From: Hymenobacter mucosus
Lineage (GTDB): Bacteria; Bacteroidota; Bacteroidia; Cytophagales; Hymenobacteraceae
NCBI RefSeq assembly: GCF_900188255.1
Contig: NZ_FZNS01000002.1
Coordinates: 558,001-622,000 of the forward strand
DNA: 64,000 nt
Direction: 5' to 3'
Position numbers and translations under genes: made by a program. The notes beneath the pieces were generated by a model, which was given only the letters and a program-made list of their open reading frames with translations, did not search any database and was not told where the DNA came from. Positions 52,269 to 60,135 of the stretch are shown here, one piece after another (the first letter of the stretch is position 1; every line of letters begins with the position of its first letter).

Positions 52269-53093
52269 TTAGCTATTGCTGCCGATGAGGGTATTCATAG
52301 CCACGTCCTGGTTAAGATACTTAGAAGAGTAAGTAGCATCGGGGCCGTTGAGGAACAGGCAAGTATTACCGCCTACGGTTTCAATGATGGCGTCTTTCTG
52401 GTCCATGGGTAGAGCAGGGCAACCCAGGCTACGACCCAAACGGCCGTACTGACGAATAAAGTCCTCGCTCACGTAGTCGGCGCCGTGCATTACTACTGAA
52501 CGCATCTGGGCGTTGGTGTTATACCCTTCGTCCAGGCCCGCGAGCTTCAACGAACGTCCGTGCTTGCCTACATACTCACCTTGAGTAACATAAAAGCCCA
52601 AGCTGCTCATGTTCGACTCATTCTCATTGGAGAAGTTGGTCGCCATGTTTTCGCCCGAATTGTGGCCGTGCGCTACTAGCGTGTGGAACTTCACTTGCTT
52701 AGCAGCAATATCGAGTACCCACAAGCGCTTTTCAGTGGAAGGCAGACCAAAGTCAACTACCGTCAGCAGTTGTTTTTCGCCTAGCTTCCCAGCCTGCTCT
52801 AGGTTAAGATAGCCAGTCATAGCCTTTTCGAACACCTCGTAGCGCAGTCCCTGCTGCTCTACCTGCAAGTCGCGGTAGAGGTCATGCATACGCTGATCGA
52901 ACTGTGCAATCGGGGTAACGGGAGCCGATGGCATCCGAACCTCGGACCCAGGAGTAGCGGCCCGCGACTTTGTCACGGGTGATGCCAGCGGAGTAGCCAA
53001 GAACAACGAGGCCACGAACGGTAACATCCGGCGCAGGGCCCGACGGGCGCGGCGCTTCAAGCGCTGACGACGAACGACACTCTGATTTTCCAT
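52269..53093 (-). CDS. L,D-transpeptidase, YkuD_2 family
   Basis: The product (274 residues) has an N-terminal positively charged segment followed by a hydrophobic one (RRMLPFVASLFLATPLASPV), then the murein L,D-transpeptidase catalytic domain: LTVVDFGLPSTEKRLWVLDI, GYNTNAQMRSVVMHGADYVS with the His, and SLGCPALPMDQKDAI with the catalytic Cys. It makes 3-3 crosslinks or attaches proteins to peptidoglycan in the periplasm. It is similar over its whole catalytic half to the gene at 60.1-61.0 kb (VLAVADMDLPSSEKRLWVLDL and SRGCPALP), so the two are paralogues 8 kb apart. Confidence 0.9.
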   Translation of the reverse strand: MENQSVVRRQRLKRRARRALRRMLPFVASLFLATPLASPVTKSRAATPGSEVRMPSAPVTPIAQFDQRMHDLYRDLQVEQQGLRYEVFEKAMTGYLNLEQAGKLGEKQLLTVVDFGLPSTEKRLWVLDIAAKQVKFHTLVAHGHNSGENMATNFSNENESNMSSLGFYVTQGEYVGKHGRSLKLAGLDEGYNTNAQMRSVVMHGADYVSEDFIRQYGRLGRSLGCPALPMDQKDAIIETVGGNTCLFLNGPDATYSSKYLNQDVAMNTLIGSNS

Positions 53094-53425
53094 CGACTTG
53101 GGGTGTTTTTCGGTGGTTGGCGGCTTTCTGCACGCAGAAAGCCTATGGTGTTGAGTATCCTATACGCACGCATCCAAACAACAGATGCGCCCACAGGCAA
53201 CGATTACTCAGCCTATAGAACATAGCTACCACTTAATAAATTCCCTGGGCTGCTTGCCCGGGATGGCAGCAAACCTACCGACGGAAATATAAAACGTGTG
53301 AAAGCAGCAGCCCTTGCCCTTTTACCTTCTATTTTAGCTGCATCCGTTCTGTGCCGAAGCTTCCTTTCGGCCTTGTCTCCGCTCTGTCTACCTTTCTTTT
53401 TCACCCCAGTTTTCCCAATTCCCAC
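53094..53425. other. divergent intergenic region, L,D-transpeptidase / amylase
   Basis: This gap of 332 bases separates two divergent genes and should hold both promoters. It has a 22-base hairpin at 53122-53143, listed separately. No ORF with family resemblance and no other repeat was seen; the amylase frame stays open upstream from 53351 but the added residues do not look real. Confidence 0.4.
53122..53143. repeat. 10-bp hairpin upstream of the L,D-transpeptidase
   Basis: Arms 53122-53131 and 53134-53143 are perfect 10-base complements with only 2 bases between, so they look more like a protein-binding dyad or a leader hairpin than a terminator. It lies 28 bases upstream of the ATG at 53093. 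Confidence 0.5.
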
Positions 53426-55789
53426 ATGCACATTTCTACAAATTGGCTGCGCAAGCTAACGCTTGCTGCGGCAGCTTTGCTTGTACTGGGCGGCCAGCCC
53501 GCTCAAGCGCAAAAGGTTGTTCTCCAAGGATATTGGTGGGACTACTGGAATTCAAATTACCCCAATGGCTGGGCCAATTATATTGCCCTACTGGCTCCGC
53601 GCCTGAAAGCCATGGGCATTGACGCGGTATGGCTACCGCCGAGCATCAAGAATGGCAACCAAGGCAACGGCTATTCGCCCTTCGACAACTACGACCTGGG
53701 CGATAAATACCAGAAGGGCTTCCTGGCCACGCGCCTAGGCACCAAGGATGAACTACTACGCGCCGTGGCCGTGCTGCACGCCAATGGCATTGAGGTGGTG
53801 CAGGACATTGTGCTGAACCATAACGATGGGGCCGGCTCTCAATCGGGGGCGGGCGGCCAAGACCCGGCGGCGTGGGAGGACGGCTCCACCAGCCGCTACA
53901 AAAACTTCCGCTATGTGAGCTACAGCAGGCCGGCTACTGCGGAGGATGCCCCCAACTACTTAGCTCGCAACGGCCGCTTTGCCAAGAATTGGCAGAACTT
54001 CAACCCCAACCCCGGCAACAACTCCACTTCCGGCGACTGGAATGCTGTATTTTTCGGACCCGATGTGAGCTACTATAATGGCTCCTACGGCCAAAGCTCC
54101 AACGCTACCTTCAACCCTACCCAAGGCGCCGACTACATGCGCAATGGCGTGCGCGACTGGCTGGTGTGGTACAAGAAGCAGGAAGGCTTCGACGGCGTAC
54201 GCATGGATGCCGTAAAGCATTTCCCAGATTTTGCCTCCGAGGATTTCCTGTACAATTTGCAAAGCAACGCGGGCTGGGCCTCTGGCGGCGCTACCATGTA
54301 TGCCGTAGGCGAGTGGGTTGGCTCTGGCAGCCAGATGGACGGATGGGTGGCCAACGTGCAGAACCGCGCCGGCACCTTCGATTTCTCCCTGCGCAATGGC
54401 CTTTACAACATCATTAGCGGGGGCGGCAACTTCGACCTGGGCTCCTTGCCCGGCTACCAGCAGGGCGCGCGGGTGATGCAAATCAATGGGCAGTATGTGC
54501 ATCGCACAGTGCCCTTCGTGAATAACCACGATACCTTCCGCCCTACTACCGATGCCAACGGCAACTATACCGGCTGGAATACCGGCTCGGAGCTAGCACC
54601 CCACATCGACCCGTTCGACCCGCGGTTGTCGGCGGCGTATGCGGCCGCACTGGTGGTAGATGGGTCTCCGCAAATTTTCTTTGAAGACCTCTTTAACGTA
54701 GGCAGCACCAGCAAACGGTATTCGCACCAACCCACCAGCACTACCGACCTACCCGTACGGGATGATCTGAATAACCTAATCTGGTGCCACCAAAATCTAC
54801 GCTTTAAGGACGGTGCTTATAAGGTGCGCTACCAAGCTGCCGACCACCTAGTGATTGAGCGCAGCACTAAGGCCATCGTTGGCATCAACGACAATTTCTC
54901 GGCTTGGCAGAACAACACGGTTTCCTGCGACTTTCCAGCGGGCACCGTGCTGAAAGACTATTCGGGAGCCAACGGCACGGCCACCGTGACGGTGAGCAGC
55001 GCACAAACTGTAACAATTAATACCCCACCGTGCAACGGCACAGCTGCCGGAGGGCGCCGGGGCTACTCGGTGTGGGCACCTACGGGCACCGGCACTAACT
55101 ACACCCGCCCGGCCCTGGCTACTACCCAAGAGTGGGAACTAGCCGATGACTTGGGTGATTCGCACGCTTCATCGTTGAAGCAGGGCGGGCAACTGCCAGC
55201 TTCCTCCACAGCCTACCGCACGGCAGGCCGCATTTACGTAGCTTCTGGCAAGGCAGTGACCTACAACCTCTTTCCGACGGATGCTACCCGCAGCTTGGCT
55301 GTAGAACTGGTGAATGCCAGCGGCACCGTGCTCAGCAGCAAAACCGGCACTGGCACGCTCACCGCTACCTATACTCCCACAGCCACCGGTTGGATTACGC
55401 TTCGCGCCAAAAACGCTGTAGCAACCAACCCTGCACAGCGCGCTTTCATTAAAGCCACGTACACCGCACCTGACGTGCTGAGCACGACGGCCCTGCGCGA
55501 AAGCACCGTTACGGCCACCCGACAAGCCGAGGTAACGGGCACCGACCTCACCGTGTATCCGAACCCCACCAGCGCCGACCGCATTGATGTAGTGCTCCAG
55601 TTACCGCGGGATGTAACGGCCACGTTGTGCCTGCTAGACCTCACGGGCCGCCGGGTGCATGAGCAGCGCGTGCGCCTCTATCCCGGCTCTACCGAGCAAC
55701 GCCTAACTATCGGCAGGCCCCTACCGGCGGGCGTATACCAACTGCATGTACCCGAGCTGGGCCTGAGCCGTAAGGTAGTAGTAAAATAA
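53426..55789 (+). CDS. secreted alpha-amylase (GH13) with T9SS sorting domain
   Basis: The product (787 residues) has a signal peptide ending GQPAQAQ. The GH13 barrel spans about residues 30-440 with all four conserved regions: VVQDIVLNHN, DGVRMDAVKH with nucleophile Asp261, AVGEWVG with acid/base Glu296 and PFVNNHD with Asp369. A beta domain (C domain) follows, then a Thr/Ala-rich region resembling a pre-peptidase (PPC-like) fold, and at the C-terminus a type A T9SS signal starting LTVYPNPTSADR and ending GLSRKVVVK. The protein is therefore exported by the type IX system to digest starch or related glucans outside the cell. ATG at 53426 begins the signal peptide. It is a single gene with a strong terminator. 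Confidence 0.94.
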   Translation: MHISTNWLRKLTLAAAALLVLGGQPAQAQKVVLQGYWWDYWNSNYPNGWANYIALLAPRLKAMGIDAVWLPPSIKNGNQGNGYSPFDNYDLGDKYQKGFLATRLGTKDELLRAVAVLHANGIEVVQDIVLNHNDGAGSQSGAGGQDPAAWEDGSTSRYKNFRYVSYSRPATAEDAPNYLARNGRFAKNWQNFNPNPGNNSTSGDWNAVFFGPDVSYYNGSYGQSSNATFNPTQGADYMRNGVRDWLVWYKKQEGFDGVRMDAVKHFPDFASEDFLYNLQSNAGWASGGATMYAVGEWVGSGSQMDGWVANVQNRAGTFDFSLRNGLYNIISGGGNFDLGSLPGYQQGARVMQINGQYVHRTVPFVNNHDTFRPTTDANGNYTGWNTGSELAPHIDPFDPRLSAAYAAALVVDGSPQIFFEDLFNVGSTSKRYSHQPTSTTDLPVRDDLNNLIWCHQNLRFKDGAYKVRYQAADHLVIERSTKAIVGINDNFSAWQNNTVSCDFPAGTVLKDYSGANGTATVTVSSAQTVTINTPPCNGTAAGGRRGYSVWAPTGTGTNYTRPALATTQEWELADDLGDSHASSLKQGGQLPASSTAYRTAGRIYVASGKAVTYNLFPTDATRSLAVELVNASGTVLSSKTGTGTLTATYTPTATGWITLRAKNAVATNPAQRAFIKATYTAPDVLSTTALRESTVTATRQAEVTGTDLTVYPNPTSADRIDVVLQLPRDVTATLCLLDLTGRRVHEQRVRLYPGSTEQRLTIGRPLPAGVYQLHVPELGLSRKVVVK

Positions 55790-55814
55790 ACCTAGCTCGT
55801 TTTGCAGCTTATAG

Positions 55815-55848
55815 AAAAGCCCCGCTGAAATATTTCAGCGGGGCTTTT
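55815..55848. terminator. bidirectional intrinsic terminator
   Basis: Perfect 16-base arms (55815-55830 and 55833-55848) separated by 2 bases, with A and T tracts on both sides. It lies between the converging stops of the amylase gene and the truncated haemoglobin gene and serves both. Confidence 0.9.
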
Positions 55849-55875
55849 TTCTAGGCATGCTACTGATAAGTCGGC

Positions 55876-56370
55876 TTAATGACCTACCGTTGCATCTTTC
55901 ATATCATCCAAAATCTTAGCTATTTCTGCTTTTTCCTTGGCCCCGAGGTTATTGGCGGCCATAGAGGCATCAGCAGCTTGGCGCCATACCGACCACTCTT
56001 TCTCGGTAATCATCATGCCTTTGTGAGCCGAGAGCATGGTCATGCCGGTGTACTTCAGTGGGCCGCCGGTAGCTTCGCCTATTTGGTTGATGAAGTTGTT
56101 ACGCAAGCGGGCCAAACGGGCAGGCTTGTCGGGGTCGGTGAGCAAAGGAGTATGGGTGCGTAGCATAGAAGAATTTTGCGCACTAGCTTCGGCCGCTACG
56201 TTAGCCATCAGCACGTCAACGAATCCTTCTACCCCTTTGAGGCCGCCCATCCGCTCGTATAGGGTGGGCTCTGGCTTTGGCTCATCTTCTTTCGAGCCGC
56301 AAGCTGTAGTGAAAAATAGCGTGCTGCTCAGGAGCAATGCCGCAGCAAAGTTGAGTCGAGGTAGGTGCAT
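55876..56370 (-). CDS. group I truncated haemoglobin, lipoprotein form
   Basis: The product (164 residues) has a lipobox ending FTTAC (Cys24) and then a truncated haemoglobin domain: TLYERMGGLKGVEGFVDVL at the N-terminus (helices A-B), RLARLRNNFINQIGEATGGPLKYTGM, and MLSAHKGMMITEKEWSVW with the proximal His116. The B10 Tyr expected in group I is not obvious (FVDVL region), so the distal site may differ. Truncated haemoglobins are normally cytoplasmic; a lipid-anchored form would sit in the periplasm. It is the last gene of the seven-gene operon. Confidence 0.85.
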   Translation of the reverse strand: MHLPRLNFAAALLLSSTLFFTTACGSKEDEPKPEPTLYERMGGLKGVEGFVDVLMANVAAEASAQNSSMLRTHTPLLTDPDKPARLARLRNNFINQIGEATGGPLKYTGMTMLSAHKGMMITEKEWSVWRQAADASMAANNLGAKEKAEIAKILDDMKDATVGH

Positions 56371-56448
56371 AGGGTAAAGGGTGAGTGAATGAAAAGAGAA
56401 TAGGTAATGATGTAAGCCGAAAGGAAGTCGAGTGCCGGTATGAGTTGG

Positions 56449-56892
56449 TCAGACGGTAATAAAAAGACGCCGCAAATTGAACGCGAACCGAATCCGGTCC
56501 AGGGTTTCTAGGTAGCTAGCGGGCACCGGGCACTGACGGCCAGAAGGAGCCTGGGCCACTGTAATCGGGCGCGTCACCCGGAAAGCCCCACCCACCGACA
56601 GTACTCGCTCTATCTCTTGCTCCGAAACATCGGCTTCATGGAAAAGCACGGTAGCAACCTGCGTATGGGCGTTGATAACGCACGCCGCTACCCCCGGCAC
56701 AGCTGCTACCTGCTGCGAGGTGGCTACCTGAGCAGGCGTATGTAATCCTTCAACCTGCAACTGAAGTATAGTTACGGGCTGCACATACTGATGAAGCGCC
56801 GGTTCCTCCCAGCTTCCCCAGATGAGCAGCAACACCAGCAGAAGTAGGCTGGCTTGTAGAAAACGTTTGCCTTTCACAGTACTGAATAACAT
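56449..56892 (-). CDS. membrane-anchored HMA-like protein without CxxC
   Basis: The product (147 residues) has one N-terminal membrane segment (FLQASLLLLVLLLIWGSW) and a domain at about 38-105 with the beta-alpha-beta pattern of a heavy-metal-associated domain: TILQLQVEGLHTPAQVATSQQVAAVPGV and CVINAHTQVATVLFHEADVSEQEIERVL. At the metal-loop position it has GLHTPAQ instead of MxCxxC, so copper binding is not expected in the usual way. The role is unknown; it sits in the envelope operon between CHRD and truncated haemoglobin genes. Confidence 0.6.
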   Translation of the reverse strand: MLFSTVKGKRFLQASLLLLVLLLIWGSWEEPALHQYVQPVTILQLQVEGLHTPAQVATSQQVAAVPGVAACVINAHTQVATVLFHEADVSEQEIERVLSVGGAFRVTRPITVAQAPSGRQCPVPASYLETLDRIRFAFNLRRLFITV

Positions 56893-56926
56893 AATGCCCC
56901 GAGTAAGCGCCTAGGATGAGGCGTAC

Positions 56927-57373
56927 CTACTTCAGCGTGACTTTACCCCGGATTTCACCACCTGGATAGGCGGTAGTGTGCAGGTTCACGTAGGTTTGGC
57001 CACCCAGCAGCAAGGCCGCATCAGCCTCTGAAAGCGTGGAAGTGCCGGTGATAGGCGAAGAGGCGACGTTCTGGAAAGCCAGGAAGGGGTCGCCAGTAGT
57101 GCCAGCTGCCCCCCGATGGATATGCCCCATGGTTGGAGCAATGCCCTGGTAGGTGACACTATAGGTTAGCACCCGGGTAGATTTGTTGTAACTACCAGTC
57201 ATGGCACCGGTAGCCGTAGAGTTGTTAGGGCCTACCTCCTGCTTGCCGTCCAGAGTGGCAGTGAGTTGCACGGCATCGGTAGTGGAGGCGGTAGTTGCAT
57301 CCTCCTTCTTGCAAGCCACCATAGCGGCAGAACCAGTCAGAAGTAGGCAAAGCGCAGTAATTTTCAAGTTCAT
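56927..57373 (-). CDS. CHRD-domain lipoprotein
   Basis: The product (148 residues) has a lipobox ending MVAC (Cys21) and a single CHRD domain: VQLTATLDGKQEVGPNNS, TGAMTGSYNKSTRVLTYSVTYQGI, GHIHRGAAGTTGDPF and YVNLHTTAYPGGEIRGKV, with His residues in the GHIHRG and NLHT motifs. CHRD was named after chordin; in bacteria its role is unknown, perhaps metal or ligand binding. It lies third from the end of the operon. Confidence 0.88.
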   Translation of the reverse strand: MNLKITALCLLLTGSAAMVACKKEDATTASTTDAVQLTATLDGKQEVGPNNSTATGAMTGSYNKSTRVLTYSVTYQGIAPTMGHIHRGAAGTTGDPFLAFQNVASSPITGTSTLSEADAALLLGGQTYVNLHTTAYPGGEIRGKVTLK

Positions 57374-57413
57374 GCGTCAGAAGTTGAGGTGAATAGTAGA
57401 GATAAGGGCCTGC

Positions 57414-58337
57414 CTACTTGCGGAAGCCTTCTTTCGGCCGAATAGTGAAGTTGCGGTTCACGTTGAAACCGAAGTAGATGTCGCCGTTAAAGAAGTTGCC
57501 GCGGGTATTGGCTACAAAGTGGTTCTCAATCATACCCTGCGAGTTGGTCACGTGCAGCTGAAAAATGTGTCCTCCGGTTTCGATATCGAAGCCCAGCGCT
57601 AGGGCATTGCGCACGCCAGTGGGCATAGTGCCTGGTACCAGGTAGTAGTACTCAGCGTTGATGGAGGTGCGCTTAGTGAGTTTCTGGCGGCCGCCAACCC
57701 CAATGGCATACACGTCATTCGACTGCGTATTGTCCTGCACCAAGTTGCGGTGAATCAGCGTCGGCATCAGCTGCAACGACAGGTTGGGGCTGAACTTACG
57801 CGCAATCAGGGCCTGGTAAGAGTAGGTAAGGCGCCGCGGCACCGTATACCACGACCGGTCGTCGCGCAGCATATTCATGGCCGAGCTGGCAAACAGCGTA
57901 AGGCTTACCGGCATTATTTTGCTACCTGTCGTTTGGCGGATGGCGCGGTATTTCACAAAGCCATCCAGCGTTTTCTCGATGGAGCTACGCCCAATACCTA
58001 TTTCTAGCTTATTCGTGAGGGCATACTCCAAGCCCAAGCGAATGGAAGCCTGATCGAGCCCGAAGAAGTTATAGGCGCCACTATTGATTGTGCCAAAGCG
58101 GTGCGAAATCAAAAACACCATAGTCCCTTGGCCCGGCGTTTCTACCGTGTGGCCGCTAATCAGGCGGGTGCTTTTGAAGGTAGCCGTTACGGGTTCTGGG
58201 GTAGTGACGGGCGTTTTCTGGTTTTCCAGCTGCCCAAGCAGGTCATCCTGAGCCCAGGCCGGTGCGGCCCAGGTAGCCAGCAGAAACACGAGGAAAGAGG
58301 CCAACCAGCCTCGGTAGTGAGGAAAAATTGTTTGCAT
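57414..58337 (-). CDS. DUF5777 outer-membrane beta-barrel protein
   Basis: The product (307 residues) has a signal peptide ending PAWAQ and a barrel built of short strands: VFLISHRFGTINSGAYNFFGLDQASIRLGLEY (key FLISHRFGTINSG), LEIGIGRSS, YQALIARKFSPNLSLQLMPTLIHRN, and FNGDIYFGFNVNRNFTIRP near the C-terminus. This is the DUF5777 family, usually encoded near YceI and c-type cytochromes in Bacteroidota. The function is not known; a pore or receptor for the exported products of this operon is possible. Confidence 0.86.
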   Translation of the reverse strand: MQTIFPHYRGWLASFLVFLLATWAAPAWAQDDLLGQLENQKTPVTTPEPVTATFKSTRLISGHTVETPGQGTMVFLISHRFGTINSGAYNFFGLDQASIRLGLEYALTNKLEIGIGRSSIEKTLDGFVKYRAIRQTTGSKIMPVSLTLFASSAMNMLRDDRSWYTVPRRLTYSYQALIARKFSPNLSLQLMPTLIHRNLVQDNTQSNDVYAIGVGGRQKLTKRTSINAEYYYLVPGTMPTGVRNALALGFDIETGGHIFQLHVTNSQGMIENHFVANTRGNFFNGDIYFGFNVNRNFTIRPKEGFRK

Positions 58338-58403
58338 AGAAAGAAAGCAAAAGCGGACAGTAACAAGGGCCGAAAAAGCGGCGCTACTTGCACGTAACAG
58401 GAT

Positions 58404-58994
58404 TTATTTAACCGTGAGCTGTGATACTGCCTCGCACGTCATCACCACCTTGATGCCTACTATTTTGGCAATATTCTCACGTACTAGCAGGGGAATCTCA
58501 ATGCCATAATCGGCGGGAGCCACGCTGAAATAGGCATTCACCATGAGTGTGCCTTTTTGCTGCTCTAGAGCTCCGGCAACGGTCATGTGCTTAGTTATGC
58601 CATGAATCGTCAAGTCGCCCTCCACTGTCACCCGTTGCGACTGGCCTTTAGCTAAGGCGGCGGCATCCAGGTCTAGTATTTTTCCCTTGAAGGTTGACTT
58701 TGGCAACTGGTCAGATTCCATGTAGTTCTCGTTGAAGTGCTCCTGCATGAGGGTGCGCTTGAACTGGAACGACTTGATGGGGATTACAAAGGCTATTTGG
58801 TGACTTTGCAGATCTACCACTGCGGCAGCCTGCTCAGTATGAGCTTCTATATCTTCCAGGATGCTACTAGAAAAGAAGCTGACCGTTCCCTTTTGGGTCA
58901 TGTATTTGCCCTGCGCCTGGCTGGTGGAGATACCTCCAATAACAAGCAACAGGCCACAGAGGGGTAAACGGAGGTAGTGAACCAAGCTGTGCAT
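58404..58994 (-). CDS. YceI family periplasmic protein
   Basis: The product (196 residues) has a signal peptide ending STSQAQG and a YceI lipocalin-like barrel: GTVSFFSSSILEDIEAHTEQAAAVVDL, KSFQFKRTLMQEHFNENYMESDQLPKSTFKG (key FKRTLMQEHFNENYME), VEGDLTIHGITKHMTVAG and LMVNAYFSVAPADYGI. YceI binds isoprenoid-type lipids in the periplasm. It is 6 bases from the end of the cytochrome gene and in one operon with the DUF5777 barrel that follows. Confidence 0.92.
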   Translation of the reverse strand: MHSLVHYLRLPLCGLLLVIGGISTSQAQGKYMTQKGTVSFFSSSILEDIEAHTEQAAAVVDLQSHQIAFVIPIKSFQFKRTLMQEHFNENYMESDQLPKSTFKGKILDLDAAALAKGQSQRVTVEGDLTIHGITKHMTVAGALEQQKGTLMVNAYFSVAPADYGIEIPLLVRENIAKIVGIKVVMTCEAVSQLTVK

Positions 58995-59000
58995 CCTACC

Positions 59001-59372
59001 TTAGTTGTTAGGTGCGCCAGCATCTACCCATTTTTGCAACAGCTCAATATCACAGTCCGACAGCTTCTTACCTCCCTGCGGCATGGGATTATAGCCAGGC
59101 AGGTGCTTTACATTTCCCATCAGCTCGCCTGAGCGGATGTACTTCTGGATTACAGAAAAGTCTTCCAGGTTGACGCTACCCGTCACGAGCACCGAATTGT
59201 GGCAGCTACGACAGTTTTGGGTTAGCAGAGGCGAGATGGAAGCGCTATAGGAAACTACCTCGGGAGTAGTACATGGCACCTTGGGGCCTGCTATTTCATC
59301 TGCCTTATCGTAGGCGCAGCTGCTGAGAAAGAGCATCAGCAGCGCACTCAAAACAGTAGAGAGTTTAATCAT
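59001..59372 (-). CDS. c-type cytochrome lipoprotein
   Basis: The product (123 residues) has a lipobox ending LSSC (Cys19) and a single haem-binding CRSCH (Cys54, Cys57, His58), with a likely axial Met97 in YNPMPQGG and a terminal helix LLQKWVDAGAPNN, the typical form of Bacteroidota small cytochrome c lipoproteins. It transfers electrons in the periplasm. It is the first gene of a seven-gene minus-strand set (59372 to 55876) with all products exported or membrane-anchored. Gaps are 6, 66, 40, 34 and 78 bases. Confidence 0.92.
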   Translation of the reverse strand: MIKLSTVLSALLMLFLSSCAYDKADEIAGPKVPCTTPEVVSYSASISPLLTQNCRSCHNSVLVTGSVNLEDFSVIQKYIRSGELMGNVKHLPGYNPMPQGGKKLSDCDIELLQKWVDAGAPNN

Positions 59373-60135
59373 TGAATGGATGTGCAGGAGAAGAGTAGCA
59401 CAAGCTTTTGGGATAGCGCGGGCTTACTCGTGTAAAGGATATAAGGTGCAGAGAGGCTATACCAGCATAGCCCGAGAACTCAGAAAAAGTAGATTGTCAG
59501 CAATACGGCTCGTGGAGCAGCCTCAATCTTTTGCCCGGAGGCAGGCTTGTTGGTAATAGCTTATTGGGAGATGGACGCAGATACTATGAGCGTGGTACTA
59601 TCTGTCCCATTATTGGACAAAACTGGATTGCGCACTGCTGATGTAGTGAGTGGTAGTTACGGGAGCAAGCATCTGTTGAAAACCAAGTCTGTTACCAATT
59701 TGCGTGGATTCCAGCCACATTCGCTGCCTACTGCCTTGCGTAAGCAACAAAGGAACGACTTGCCGATTTTGATCATAATGGGAATATTAATCCCATTATG
59801 CTACTCAAAACTACAGGGTTTACATTCCAAAGTATCAAACGATAGTTGCCTTTTAGCTGAACAGTATAAATCACCCGATAAAGTATGTACGTACCACGAT
59901 TAACCGTTTAATTCATATTTTTAACTATTCTAATTATTTTTATAACTTATTATATTAAAATAAACGCAACTACTTATATAATATGTATATACATCCAGCA
60001 CGTGAGGATTTTTACAATCTTGACTAGCTACGAATAACATTCCCAATCAACGCCTTCTCACCGAATAGTCTAAATACCGCATTAGACCCAATTAGAATCG
60101 TTATCCAATTGAGACCACATGAGTAAATAAGAAAG
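59373..60135. other. large A+T-rich non-coding region
   Basis: A 763-base gap between two minus-strand genes that is far more A+T-rich than its surroundings, strongest at about 59900-60000. It holds one open frame (59547-59903) that starts with TTG and shows no family resemblance, which I do not call. A 9-base inverted repeat lies at 59775-59783 and 59791-59799. I see no tRNA, insertion sequence or CRISPR. It could be a decayed gene or a promoter region for the cytochrome operon. Confidence 0.45.

Noticed and set aside
59547..59903. Open frame of 118 codons in the A+T-rich gap.
   Set aside because: It starts with TTG, has no signal, no motif and no operon context; kept only as a possibility in the intergenic entry.
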